A stretch of 64,000 nucleotides of DNA, from positions 130,671,605 through 130,735,604 of the forward strand of contig OY282559.1 of NCBI GenBank assembly GCA_958295665.1, written 5' to 3'. This DNA comes from Tipula vernalis. Its lineage: Eukaryota; Arthropoda; Insecta; Diptera; Tipulidae. Below the pieces are notes generated by a model that was given only the letters and a program-made list of their open reading frames with translations, searched no databases and had not been told where the DNA came from. The translations under genes and the position numbers were made by a program. This document shows positions 23,063 through 33,924 of the stretch, in pieces. The stretch's first letter is position 1; every line of letters starts with the position of its first letter.

Positions 23063-23213
23063 CACTGTACAAATTGGTATGTACTTAGTGAGAATAGGAT
23101 TTATTTTACTGAAGAAAATACACTAGAAATCGATTTTTAATCTTACAATTTATTTATTAGCACACTTATTTGCTTTATAGGTATTACAATTGTGAATTGT
23201 GGTTAGGTTAATA
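23052..23213 (-). repeat. BEL-1 5' terminal repeat
   Basis: The counterpart of 12,830-12,974, carrying about 15 extra bases (ATTTATTAGCACACTTA region). The repeat includes the final pol codons, so the element's stop codon lies within the duplicated terminus. Confidence 0.75.
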
Positions 23214-23779
23214 TTTTGTTGTTTCCAATGCGCGAGATGAAAAGGTAATGACAGATATACAAAATACTTTACATAAAGGGGGAGAATAATTGACTATATG
23301 CTTGAACAAGACACTGAACGTAAAATTCGACCATTCAATTGATCATATACATTATTTGGTAACACTAAATATAATTAAATGCTAAAATCACTCGTCACTC
23401 TGACAAGCTGACAGTACATGTCAAAATGAAGTGATGTCATCTTGCAAACAAATGGGAAAATTAAGATAAGTATAATGTTTTCTTATAATTACGTTACAAT
23501 ATTATTAATTAATTTATAATTTCAGATTGCGTTAAATGGATTACCTAATGAAACGGGATACTTAAAATTAGTAAAGTAAATTATATAATTTAAAGTTATT
23601 TAATGGAATTAATGTTGAGTTTGATGTTGTGTTTCAGGTGGAATGCTGGCTGTCAGACTGAATGGGATAGGTATAGTTATTTTATAGGGAATGTTTAATT
23701 TCAGGGAGAGATCTTTAATTTATGGTAAGTTCTGCATTTGGATTGGGTTGACGGGATAATTATCCGATTAGTTTGAACA
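23214..23779. other. AT-rich segment with splice-like signals only
   Basis: No coding similarity is seen. Acceptor-like TTTCAG/TTCAG and donor-like GTAAAG/GTATAG signals alternate at 23,523-23,671 (see findings). Nothing else was recognised. Confidence 0.35.
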
Positions 23780-23833
23780 GATACAGTCTGACAATAAATA
23801 TTGTTAAGGTCGCTAGCGCGCAGCGACCGCAAC
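23780..23833 (-). repeat. Isolated CsRn1-like LTR edge
   Basis: GATACAGTCTGACAATAAAT through CGCAGCGACCGCAAC matches plus-strand 6190-6246 with few changes and stops at the inferred LTR start. No attached coding sequence is present, so it is a truncated or solo LTR. Confidence 0.8.
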
Positions 23834-23837
23834 CGAA

Positions 23838-24145
23838 CCAGCAGCAGATTATTTATTTTAAATTAAAATAACTAATTACCACATAAATTTTAATTAAACT
23901 TAAAATCTACAAAATAGTGATTTGCAAAGTTTGAGAGCACTGCATTAAGGGAGAATGGCTCATCTAATCGGAGCAATTCTGTGAGTATAAATAACCTGTA
24001 ACAGATAATTTATTTTCAATAAAAATAATTAATGGAGAGACGCCTCTTTTGATCGCAGTAATAACCTTGTGCCAGTTTTTTTTGCATAAGGAAACAGTGG
24101 CGATTAATTGCAGCTAGAACAGTTCTGGTGTTAATATTTGTATAA
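23838..24145 (+). repeat. Sat-B repeat, about two units
   Basis: AGATTATTTATTTTAAATTA (23,848) and AGATAATTTATTTTCAATA (24,003) start two units about 155 bp apart. ACATAAATTTTAATTAAACT, AAAATCTACAAAATAGTGAT and GAGAGCACTGCATTAAGG match the copy at 5670-5925. It begins immediately beside the CsRn1-like LTR edge. Confidence 0.75.
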
Positions 24146-25699
24146 AAGAACTACTGATTTTTTTATTAGTAGAAAAGCGAATATCATCGAAATTTGCGTT
24201 GAATCAAGTTTACTGTTGAACAAAGAAATTGGGATTCTTTATTTTTCAATTATGATTTCTTTGTGGTTCTTTTCTGTGGTATTAATAAACAATACAACTG
24301 GATCCAGCTTGAAAATAATAAGTTCTGAATCGAGACAACAAGAATATCCTCTAAACATTGTAGAACATTCTTTTGTGTTTTAATATTAGTATGGTTTTTT
24401 AGCTGCAAGACATATTTGGATCCGATTGAACACTCTTAAGGTTATGCACACAACACAAACTACATTTCACAATATATACCACTTGATGAACTTTGCTTAA
24501 GTTTCCAGCAGATTTGAGTATGATGTCTTATAAGAGCATTAAGACTTAATTTATTTCAAAAAATATTTTGATGTTAAAATCTCTTCGAGTCACTCTTTGA
24601 AGCACTCAACATTTTATTAAGATTTTTATAAGGACTTTTTGCTGGAAAATCCATAAATTTTATTTTCAGAAAATTTTTAATATTGGCAATAAATGTCCAA
24701 TAAATAAATATTTGAAAAAACTTTTTACTTTTTCAGTTCAAATACAGTAACAACAATAAAACATGCGAAAAATAAGAAATCGATTCTACGTATACTCTAC
24801 CCAGCATTATAAACCAGAGGGATGTCTGTTTTCCATGTTTGTTTCCAAAAAAAAAATGCCATTCCATTAAAAACTTCAAATACATCATTAAAAGTCGATT
24901 TATTTTTCGTTTTTGTTTACTTTTGGAAAATATGGTATCGAAGTATTTACGACGAGTTTATAAGAAAATTACATGTATGTGGATTTTCTTTTGTATATTT
25001 TTGTTTTCAAAATGTATAAGTAATAATTTGCGTTTATAAGTCAGAGTTGAGAATGTTATTCAAAGTATTTTTTATATTTTTTGATTTAATTTTTTCTATT
25101 TTGTCCTGAGATCAATAAGCAGCTTATGAATATAATCCACGACTACTTCATCAAAGCGAGAGTAATGAATTCATCGTGAGTTTTGGTTTGATTTCTCCTC
25201 GAAAAGAAACATAATTAATAAACTTGTTACTAAACAGGAGTAGAAAAAAATATTTAATACTTTAAGATAAATTTCTCGTTAATCTCTCCCATTGTAATAA
25301 GCTACAAAAAAAAAATATCGTAGAAGCGTGAAGTTCGTAAAAAATCTTTTTCTGCAGAAGTATCTGGCGGAAAACGATTTGATAAAACCGAGGATATTGT
25401 TATATGAGAACGGAATTTAATTAACAGACTTCAAAGTTGAATTTAAATTGAAATTTCCAAGTAAATCATTGACATAAAAAAAAAAAAAAACTAAACAAAT
25501 ATTTTGTAATTTTGATTTTAATTGAGTGTTTTGCTGACGAGATCATTTGCCACCTCGAAATAATCATAGTAATGCATAACATTTTTAAATCTATGTTTTA
25601 AATTTAGTGCTTTAAATACAGCCCCACAACAAGTATTCCTGTATAAGCTATGTGTGAACGAGTGTGCTGCAAGAGAAGTTGGAAGCATTGTCATTTGAG
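24146..25699. other. AT-rich intergenic DNA, no supported gene
   Basis: Short A and T homopolymers occur near 24,848, 25,303 and 25,477. No domain, RNA gene or repeat unit was recognised. The right end is the left flank of the errantivirus insertion. Confidence 0.45.
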
Positions 25700-25703
25700 C
25701 GCA

Positions 25704-26006
25704 AGTTACGTTATCGCAACAACATCCTGTATTTAATTTCATTTAAACTAAATTATATTAAATTACTATTTTGTTCCCATCATTTATTATAACGTAAGCT
25801 AAATTCTTTAATGATAATTTTATTTGATACATTAATATACAATTCTTAGAATTATAATTATAATTAATTATTTGTTAACGTAGCACTTCTAAATACCATG
25901 TAAATCATTTTTCCATATATGATAAGTTAGTTTTACACGAACCTTCTAATAAAGAACATTAAAAATATATTAAATAGTTTTCTTTACCAAGTGATAATAC
26001 TTAACT
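25704..26006 (+). repeat. Errantivirus 5' LTR
   Basis: 303 bp, AGTTACGTTATCGC...TGATAATACTTAACT, identical to 33,084-33,386. It has a short inverted terminal match (AGTTA/TAACT) and an AATAAAG polyadenylation-type signal near 25,948. Confidence 0.97.
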
Positions 26007-26024
26007 GGCGCAGTTGATAGGATT
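26007..26024 (+). promoter_or_regulatory. Errantivirus primer-binding site
   Basis: TGGCGCAGTTGATAGGAT follows the LTR directly. It resembles the tRNA-Ser primer sites of 17.6/297/Tom-type elements (recalled TGGCGCAGTCGGTAGG). Confidence 0.75.
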
Positions 26025-26572
26025 GATATTTTTAAATATCAATATATAAAAATAAAAGTATTTATCGTAAATTTTAAAAATAATATACAAAAATAACAAT
26101 AATAATATATACATAATATAAAGTAAACCAAAAAGTATATAACAAAATAAAATAATATAATAAAGTAGAAGTATATAAACGTAGATAACGAAAAAGTAAA
26201 TAAGTGAAAGAGAATAAAATAATTTAAAACAAAAGTGTGTGGAAACTTTTAAACGAAAATTTCGTTTACTGTGATATAAATTGTGAAAATTTTCTATCCT
26301 AATCTATATATATATATATAGAAAAATATCAAGAAAATTTATTCAAGTGCATCGCATAAAAGTGAAAAAAGTAAAAATCATAAACAGAAAATAACTATAG
26401 TTGTGGTATTCAATTCACAAAAATTTCAACATCAACGGCATATTGGTGTTTAAATATTATTGACGTCACAACGGGGCGATGAACAACTGGTATTGGGCAA
26501 TAATCGGCAGTTTGGTCTGGTAAGTCTTATATTTTGTTATATTCGCTATCCTTTATATAGTTATTTCCTTTT
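26025..26572 (+). promoter_or_regulatory. Errantivirus leader with candidate env first exon and splice donor
   Basis: This is an A-rich leader with a short (TA)n near 26,305. An ATG at 26,479 opens 13 codons with a hydrophobic core (WAIIGSLV). It runs to a consensus donor, TCTG|GTAAGT, with the intron starting at 26,520. Joining this to the acceptor at 31,446-31,448 is phase-compatible with the env frame, so the short exon probably supplies the start and signal-peptide end of Env, as in other errantiviruses. This is an inference from sequence only. Confidence 0.6.
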
Positions 26573-27901
26573 ATGTTCCCACCTTTTAAAAAACTTGGTA
26601 AATTACAGAATTCGTGTATCACTCAACCAAAACATACCGCGGATTACGGTATAAGTTTAGAACATATTAAAATTAAAAGTAGTAATTTAGTATCATTTAA
26701 ATTAAATTCACTCAAAATGAATCCAGACGCGAATAACGCGATTTTTAATCACTTGCGTATACCCGACGCAATTAAGGATTTACCTCGATTCGAGGGAAAT
26801 ACTAGAAGTCTGTATGACTTTATCGACAATGTCGAAGAAATTCTTAGTTTAATGAAGGATATTGAAGGTACAAGTTACGCTAAAATTATATTAAGGGCAA
26901 TACGGAATAAGATAGTTGGACCAGCCAACGACGTCTTAAACATGTACGGGACTCCACTGACATGGACTGATATAAAAAATAATTTAACGACTCACTATTC
27001 CGATAAAAAAAATGAAACTAGTTTAATTAAAGATTTACATTCTATGACCCAAATAAATGAAACAGTTGAAAGTTTTTATTCTAAAATAATAGATATATAT
27101 TCTACAATAATAAACCATATTAAAATCCATGAAACAGATAATAACGTTGTTAAATCTAAACAAACACTCTATGAGCAAATGTGTCTAAACACATTCCTAT
27201 CTGGCCTTAAGGAACCTTTAGGGTCAATCATAAGGGCAATGCGACCCAGTTCACTAGCAGAAGCATTTAGCTATTGTTTGCGAGAACAAAATATCAACTA
27301 TATGAAAAATAATAAAATTCACATAGTTAATAATCAACCATTCAAACTTCACGGAAATGTTGGTTCAATCTCAAAGCCACAAAATAACCCACATCTGAGA
27401 CAGAATATTTCATATAACCAAATACCAACTAGGAATATTTCACCTAATTTTAACTTCAGGACACCTTCAAATAATTTTTACAACCAATCTCCAAATAATT
27501 TTAATTATCCAAGACCACCTCAAAATTTTAATAATTTTAGAACCCCACAAAATTCCAATCACAAAACCTTTCAACAATATTATAAACCTCAACAATATTC
27601 AAACCAGTTTACAAAACCCAATTATCCAAAACCAGAACCAATGGATATATCAAGTGGACATTCAAAATATAGATCCCTTAATCAATATCAAGCAAATAGA
27701 ACAATTCAACCCACTAACCAGCCAAGATTTGTATCGGAAGAACTATTTAATATTGAAGGCGAATCAAATGATTCTGTGACAGATACAACAGAATTAGATT
27801 ATTTAGAATCTCAAGAAGATTATTTAGAACCTCAACAAGAAATCGAAATAGACGAGGAAAATTTTCGTTTAATCGCCTCGGAGAACAAATCGGATATTTA
27901 G
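26573..27901 (+). CDS. gag: Errantivirus Gag (up to 442 aa)
   Basis: The structural protein of the particle. The frame opens at ATG 26,573. A second ATG at 26,717 (MNPDANNAIFNHLRIP) starts the part that resembles other errantivirus Gags, and either could be used. The core domain covers PRFEGNTRSLYDFIDNVEEI and the later FLSGLKEPLGSIIRAMRP and EAFSYCLREQN, as in 17.6/297 Gag. The C-terminal half is very rich in N, P and Q with repeated NNF and PQN motifs, and no CCHC knuckle is present, which is normal for this group. It ends at TAG 27,899-27,901, overlapping the -1 pol frame. No internal stop. Confidence 0.92.
   Translation: MFPPFKKLGKLQNSCITQPKHTADYGISLEHIKIKSSNLVSFKLNSLKMNPDANNAIFNHLRIPDAIKDLPRFEGNTRSLYDFIDNVEEILSLMKDIEGTSYAKIILRAIRNKIVGPANDVLNMYGTPLTWTDIKNNLTTHYSDKKNETSLIKDLHSMTQINETVESFYSKIIDIYSTIINHIKIHETDNNVVKSKQTLYEQMCLNTFLSGLKEPLGSIIRAMRPSSLAEAFSYCLREQNINYMKNNKIHIVNNQPFKLHGNVGSISKPQNNPHLRQNISYNQIPTRNISPNFNFRTPSNNFYNQSPNNFNYPRPPQNFNNFRTPQNSNHKTFQQYYKPQQYSNQFTKPNYPKPEPMDISSGHSKYRSLNQYQANRTIQPTNQPRFVSEELFNIEGESNDSVTDTTELDYLESQEDYLEPQQEIEIDEENFRLIASENKSDI
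27859..27865 (+). promoter_or_regulatory. Candidate -1 ribosomal frameshift site (gag-pol)
   Basis: The heptamer A AAT TTT, in gag phase, lies within the gag-pol overlap about 36 bases before the gag stop. Pol lies in the -1 frame. It fits the X XXY YYZ form of slippery sites. A downstream RNA structure was not verified. Confidence 0.5.
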
Positions 27902-30900
27902 ACATAAATAATAATAATACTAATAAAGACCATCTTCTTCCTTACATTCATATTAGGAACGGTAATAAAAATTTAAAATTTCTTATTGACACAGGTAGTT
28001 CAAAATCTTTTGTAAACCCAATTTTAATCGACGAAAAAGACTTTATTGTTATTGACCCTATAGAAATTACGACTATATTTAATAAACAGAACATAGACAA
28101 AAAACTTGTTATACCTGGACTTAAAGAATTTAGAACAAACGAAAATTTGACCTTTTATCTCTTTAAATTCCATAATTACTTTGACGGATTAATAGGTACA
28201 GAAATGATGCAACAATTAAAAATTCGACTCAATTTCATAGACAATTATTTAGAAACTGATACAGTTAAGATCCCATTACTTTCAAAGCCTTGTTTAATGT
28301 CAAAAACATATGAAATTCCCCCACACTCTAAATTAATTACACGACTACCAGTAGACTTAGAAAACGGAGACTTCTATTTAAAACCAACTATAATCACGGA
28401 CGAAATACAAATTTCTGAAGGACTATACCATAGTGACAAATGGTATTCTAACATTGAAATAAAAAATACATCAAACGAACCTAAGACATTTAGGCTAGAA
28501 CAACCCTTAAAAGTAGAATCAATAGAACAGAAATATTTCGAATTACATAATTATTCAATCGACCAATTTAAAAACCAAATTCTAACTAAATCAAACAGTG
28601 ACCTACAAAATTTACTAAGACTGGACCACTTGAATGACGAAGAAAAAACTGAACTACTTAAAACTTGCAAAAAACATGAAGACATATTCCTTAAAGACGG
28701 TGATCTTTTAACATTCACCAACGAAATTAAACATTCTATTAACACAACAGATGATGTACCAATATACACAAAATCGTACCGTTACCCTGAAATCCACAAA
28801 GATGAAATAAAATCACAAATATCTAAAATGTTAGAACAGGGCATTATACAACCCAGTTTCTCACCCTGGTCGTCCCCCATTTGGATCGTACCAAAAAAGG
28901 CAGACGCTAGTGGAAAACAAAAATGGCGACTAGTTATAGATTATAGAAAACTGAACGATAAAACAGTAGACGATAGATACCCTCTTCCTAACATCAATGA
29001 AATTTTAGATAAACTAGGGAAATGCTTATATTTTAGTACGTTAGATTTAGCTTCCGGATTTCATCAGATTGAAATCAACAAAAGGGACATTCCCAAAACA
29101 GCTTTTAGTGTTGACAATGGGCATTACGAATTTATTCGAATGCCTTTCGGCTTAAAAAATGCGCCGTCAACGTTCCAAAGAGTAATGGATAACATTCTAA
29201 GGGAATATCAAGGGCGAATTTGTCTGTGTTATATGGACGATATTATAATCTATTCGACCTCCCTACAAGAACATACTGAAAATTTAAGTAAAATATTTCA
29301 AAGACTCAGGGAAGCAAACCTAAAAGTCCAATTGGACAAGTGCGAATTCTTACATAAGGAAATTGAATTTTTGGGCCACGTAGTGACACCGGAAGGTGTT
29401 AAACCGAACCCTAAGAAGATTAAAGCTGTAAAAGAATTCCCGTTACCCAAAACTGAAAAACAAATTAAAAGTTTTTTAGGGTTACTAGGGTATTATAGAA
29501 AGTTCTTAAAAGATTTTGCAAGAATTACAAAACCCCTCACTGAATGCTTACGAAAAGACAAAGGTATTGTTATTGATCAAACCTACTTGGAATGCTTTGA
29601 AACCTGCAAAAATTTGTTGTGTAACGACCCATTATTACAATACCCCGATTTCAACAAACCCTTTAACTTAACGACCGATGCTAGCAATTTCGCTCTAGGA
29701 GCGGTACTTTCCCAAGGACCAATAGGGTCCGATAAGCCAACGTGTTATGCCAGTAGAACTCTAACAAAAACCGAACAAAATTATAGTACAATTGAGAAGG
29801 AGTTATTAGCAATCGTCTGGGCAACGAAATACTTTAGACCGTAATTATACGGTAGGAAATTTAACATCGTAACAGACCATAAACCTTTAGTATGGCTTTT
29901 CTCGTTAAAGGAACCAAATTCCAAATTAGTAAGGTGGCGATTGAAATTAGAAGAATTTGACTACAACATACATTATAAAAAAGGGAAAATGAATACAAAT
30001 GCAGATGCATTATCACGTATAGAAATTAATTTACAAGAAGAAACTAGTTCGAATGATTCAATTATTAATAATGTAGGAGATTTAGAAACCATACATTCTG
30101 GAGAGGAAAACTTAGATGAGGGAATACCAATATCTGAAAGATCGTTGAACGAATTCACGTACCAGGTTATACTAGAAAATAGTATAATAGATAAACCAGA
30201 TATAAAATATAAGATATTATTTAAAACACAAAAAAGATTTATAATACGAAGAAATGACTTCATGAAAGAGGAAGTCATGTTAGAAATATTCAAAAACTAT
30301 TTTATTCCGAAAAAAATAACAGGAATACTAACAGATGATGAGACCTTTAAACTCGTACAAGCAACATTTTCTAAATATTTTAGTTATTCTAAGATTAAAT
30401 TAATTAGATGTAATTTTATAGTAAGAGACGTAGTAGAGAGAGATGACCAAGAAGATATAATTAGGAATTACCATATTAAATCCAACCATAGAGGTATACA
30501 AGAAACTCTCTTACACTTAAAAAGAGATTATTTCTTTCCAAAAATGAAAAATGTTATTTCTAGTATAATTAACAATTGTGAAATCTGCCAAACCTATAAA
30601 TATGAAAGAAATGTTAAACAAATAAAATACGAATTAACGGAAACCCCGGATAGACCACTAAAAATATTACACATAGATGTATATGCTTCACATAAAGAAA
30701 ACTTTCTAACTATAATAGATAAATTTAGTAAATTTTCAAGTGCCTACCATTTAATAGGAAGAAATAGTATTTATATAGTAAAAGCTTTAAAACATTTCAT
30801 TTCCCACCATGGTATACCCGTGAAAATTATAGCAGACAATGGACAGGAATTTCTCTCAAGTATTTTTAAGGATTTTTTGAAATTATATAACATAGAAATA

Positions 30901-31437
30901 CATTATACTACTGCAAAGAATTCCACAGGGAATTCACCAGTAGAACGTTTCCACTCAACATTAACAGAAATAATCAGAATTATATTTAATCAAGATAAGA
31001 CCAAATCCATCAACGAAATAATGGACGAAGCAATTATTACATATAATAATGCCATACACTCGACGACCAAATTAACCCCATTCGAGCTACTAAATGGACA
31101 TTATACCAAATCAAACCCATTAAATTTGGCAAAACAAAACAACGAATCTAGGGAAGATTTCATTAGGAACCATTCTAAAAATTATGATGATTTATGCAGG
31201 TTAGCACATAATATTAGCTTAGTAAATAAAACGAGAAACATAGAAAATTTAAATGAAAATAGAGTAGAACCAGAAAATTATGAAGTAGGTGAAGAGATTT
31301 ATGAATTAGAAAACCGTAGAAATAAGTTAGCACCTAGGTTTATGAAACATATAGTTGTAAGTGATAATAAAGTAACAGTAACGACGGACAAAAGAAAGGT
31401 TCATAAGCAAAAGATAAAAAATAAACGCAATACTTAA
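27866..31437 (+). pseudogene. pol: Errantivirus Pol (protease, RT, RNase H, integrase) with one in-frame stop
   Basis: The frame is -1 to gag and open from the overlap to TAA 31,437 except for TAA at 29,842-29,844. The protease has FLIDTGSSKSFV (Asp near 27,988). RT has KQKWRLVIDYRKLN, PFGLKNAPSTFQRVM and the catalytic YMDDIIIY (about 29,229). RNase H has LTTDASNFALGAVL and YSTIEKELLAIVWA; the stop falls just after this, before TDHKPLVW. Integrase has the HHCC finger (H..NHRGIQ to CEICQTYKYE), HIDVY, IADNGQEF and VERFHSTLTE, so all three acidic residues are visible. The stop would separate integrase from RT, so it is formally a pseudogene unless read through or a base-call error. Confidence 0.93.
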
Positions 31438-31448
31438 TTTATTTTCAG

Positions 31449-33075
31449 GACACTTAAACTTCAAAGTACGGTACAGCAAAAAATAGAAATTCATGACTTG
31501 AATAACAACAACGGACTTTTACCCCTAAAATTAGGAAATGCAAGAATAATAACGAGTTATTCGAAACTGCTTCACATAATCAACCTAACAGAGTATGACA
31601 TAAATTTAAATTTAATAACAAGAAATATTGACTACTTTCACAATCAATCAATGAAATATATTGATTTTTTACCTAAACTAAATTTATTACGGAAGAAATG
31701 TCACACATTATCAAACGACTTAGATCTAATTCGGCCGAAATACAGAAACAAACGAGGACTTATCAACGGACTTGGAGGAATCATTAAAACAATAACTGGA
31801 AATATGGACTACGAAGACCACGTAGAAATTAACACCAAATTAAACAGTTTACAATCAACTCAGAATGAAATTAGTAATCAAATGAAAAATCAAATCTATA
31901 TTAACACACAAATGTTGAGAAGATTTAACAATATCACAAAACACATAAACAAACAACAGGAGCATTTAGAGAAATACTTGAATAATTTTCATGACAATAT
32001 AATCGAAAAATTAGATGTTATTGAACGAACCTTGCATATCAATCAATATTTTGAACAAATACTATTCAACATGGACATGTTGAGTGAACATTTGAATGAT
32101 ATTTCCGAATCATTACTTTTAGCCAAACTCGGGATCATATCTAAACATATCTTACACCCAACCGAAATCAATTACGTTTCCGTTATGTTAAGAGAACAAA
32201 GTGTTAATGTTTTTTCCGACGAAAACATTTACGAATTCCTCGAACTTCAAGCTTACTATAACCATACTAATATAATTTTTATTATTAAAATACCAATATT
32301 TCACCCAAATTCATTTCCTTTTTACCATTTAAAAGAATTACCAATTAACAATTCCTACACTATCCAAATTAAAACCCCGTTCCTTTTATTAAGTGAATAT
32401 TTTCAACAATATGTGAATAAACCATGCCTCACCATCGAAAAGATAAGATATTGCCAAAAAGAATTCATTCAACCGAACACAGTAAATGGATGCGTCCCAA
32501 ATATCATCAATAATCAACCAGCAAATTGCACCTTAATAACCAATACAGACATCGGTGACACAATAGAAATGTTTGAACCCGAACACCTGCTTATCATATC
32601 GCAAAATGAAGTTGCTATAGAAACATCGTGTGGTACCAACATAAAACACAAATCATTGAAAGGAATATTATTAATTCATTTCAAAAACTGTTCAATTTCC
32701 ATAAATGGCTTCGAATACAAAAGCAGAACTCCAATATATTGGGACACGATAGAAATAATTTCAACAATATACAACGACATTCAACATCTTGAGATAGTTG
32801 AAAAACCCAACTTTCAAAAACTGAATAATTGGACATTGGAAAATTTGAAGGAAATAATTGTATTGAAACAGACCACTAATGAATCATTTAAATCTTTAAT
32901 TGCAGGATTTACTATTCTTCTAATAATCATATTTTATATAATTTATAAGATTTTCAACCAATTCAATTTAATGCAATGTAGGAAGAATCCAATCCAGCAA
33001 GATGAACCCACGATTACAGCTACAACTAATGACACCACAAACCCAGCGACCTTATGGCCGTCGCTTCACTCTTAG
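31449..33075 (+). CDS. env: Errantivirus Env (baculovirus F-like fusion protein), main exon
   Basis: This is the membrane fusion glycoprotein type that errantiviruses share with baculovirus F proteins. The frame is open from an acceptor (TTATTTTCAG, ending 31,448), just after the pol stop, to TAG 33,075, with no ATG of its own near the start; this supports expression from a spliced RNA. A furin-type site RNKR (31,744-31,755) is followed by a glycine-rich fusion-peptide-like stretch GLINGLGGIIKTITG. A long helical region with several N-glycosylation sites follows. A C-terminal membrane anchor (about 32,896-32,960, IAGFTILLIIIFYIIY) precedes a short cytoplasmic tail. No internal stop is present, so the ectodomain appears complete. 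Confidence 0.9.
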
Positions 33076-33083
33076 AGGGGAGG
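33075..33083 (+). promoter_or_regulatory. Errantivirus polypurine tract
   Basis: GAGGGGAGG ends immediately before the 3' LTR, where plus-strand DNA synthesis starts. It overlaps the last base of env. Confidence 0.9.
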
Positions 33084-33386
33084 AGTTACGTTATCGCAAC
33101 AACATCCTGTATTTAATTTCATTTAAACTAAATTATATTAAATTACTATTTTGTTCCCATCATTTATTATAACGTAAGCTAAATTCTTTAATGATAATTT
33201 TATTTGATACATTAATATACAATTCTTAGAATTATAATTATAATTAATTATTTGTTAACGTAGCACTTCTAAATACCATGTAAATCATTTTTCCATATAT
33301 GATAAGTTAGTTTTACACGAACCTTCTAATAAAGAACATTAAAAATATATTAAATAGTTTTCTTTACCAAGTGATAATACTTAACT
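33084..33386 (+). repeat. Errantivirus 3' LTR
   Basis: Identical to the 5' LTR over all 303 bases compared by eye. Followed by the CGCA target duplicate. Confidence 0.97.
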
Positions 33387-33390
33387 CGCA

Positions 33391-33900
33391 CGCCTAAGAT
33401 CGAACAAGCCAATCAATCAAGTAGTTTTTGCGCAAAGCTGCCAGAAATTGCGTTAACTACGTTTCCCGGAGTTTCGATTCATTGTTCCAATTAAATCCAG
33501 CTTTGAGTAAAATTGCGAAGTTCCAATATTTAAAGCACACGCTTTAAAGGATGCCGTACTCCTTTCAATAGAAGCGCTAAACTTCACAGAATCAAATAAC
33601 GAAGTGGGCAGGAAGATACTAAAAGAAGGATCAATCAACCTAAGCGGATCTGTGAACATCATATCAAAGGGTTGTCCACAGTTAGGGCTTTAGATAAACA
33701 GTGTTTACTGCATCGACCAACAGAGCAACGGGACGAACTGTGCTTAATCTCAAGCAATTTCGATTCAGAAACAAAGGAAAATGGAGTGAAGCCTCCCTTG
33801 TGGGTAGAAACGCAACGTACAATGATATTTCCCTGTTTATTTAACGACAATGTGCCAAATTAAATTTGTTGCAAACTAAACGGTCAAGATCATTTGCACA
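33391..33900 (+). other. Possible BEL gag remnant or unknown sequence
   Basis: Near 33,437 the plus strand reads AKLPEIALTTFPG, which resembles the conserved LPKIxLPxFxG start of the BEL gag core. Its spacing to the BEL knuckle at 34,637, after subtracting the LINE fragment between, is near that in BEL-2. The intervening sequence (33,540-33,670) was not recognised and contains frame breaks, so the assignment is weak. Confidence 0.3.
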
Positions 33901-33924
33901 TGTGAAACCTCTATTATCTATCTA

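Larger units (their letters stand above)
12830..23213 (-). mobile_element. Decayed BEL/Pao retrotransposon (BEL-1) carrying a nested Jockey LINE
   Basis: Terminal direct repeats at 12,830-12,974 and 23,052-23,213 bracket minus-strand gag (22,755-21,698), protease (21,185-20,949), RT (20,664-19,742), RNase H (19,660-19,289), a linker (14,461-14,279), integrase (13,955-13,338) and a C-terminal DUF5641-like domain (13,185-12,949). A 4.7-kb Jockey LINE splits pol between RNase H and integrase. Each domain sits in a separate frame fragment, so BEL-1 is defective. Confidence 0.85.
25700..33390 (+). mobile_element. Near-intact gypsy-type errantivirus (endogenous retrovirus) with gag, pol and env
   Basis: The element spans 25,704-33,386 (7,683 bp) between 4-bp CGCA duplications (25,700-25,703 and 33,387-33,390). 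Two 303-bp LTRs, identical at every base I compared, bound a tRNA-type primer site, gag, pol in the -1 frame, env and a polypurine tract. AGTTA...TAACT ends, a 4-bp duplication and an env with fusion-type cleavage site all fit errantiviruses such as 17.6, 297 and ZAM. One in-frame stop interrupts pol at 29,842-29,844. No other lesion was seen. Confidence 0.95.

Noticed and set aside
33453..33850. Short ORFs on both strands right of the errantivirus
   Set aside because: They overlap, are broken, and have no recognised domain; only a weak BEL gag resemblance near 33,437 was kept.
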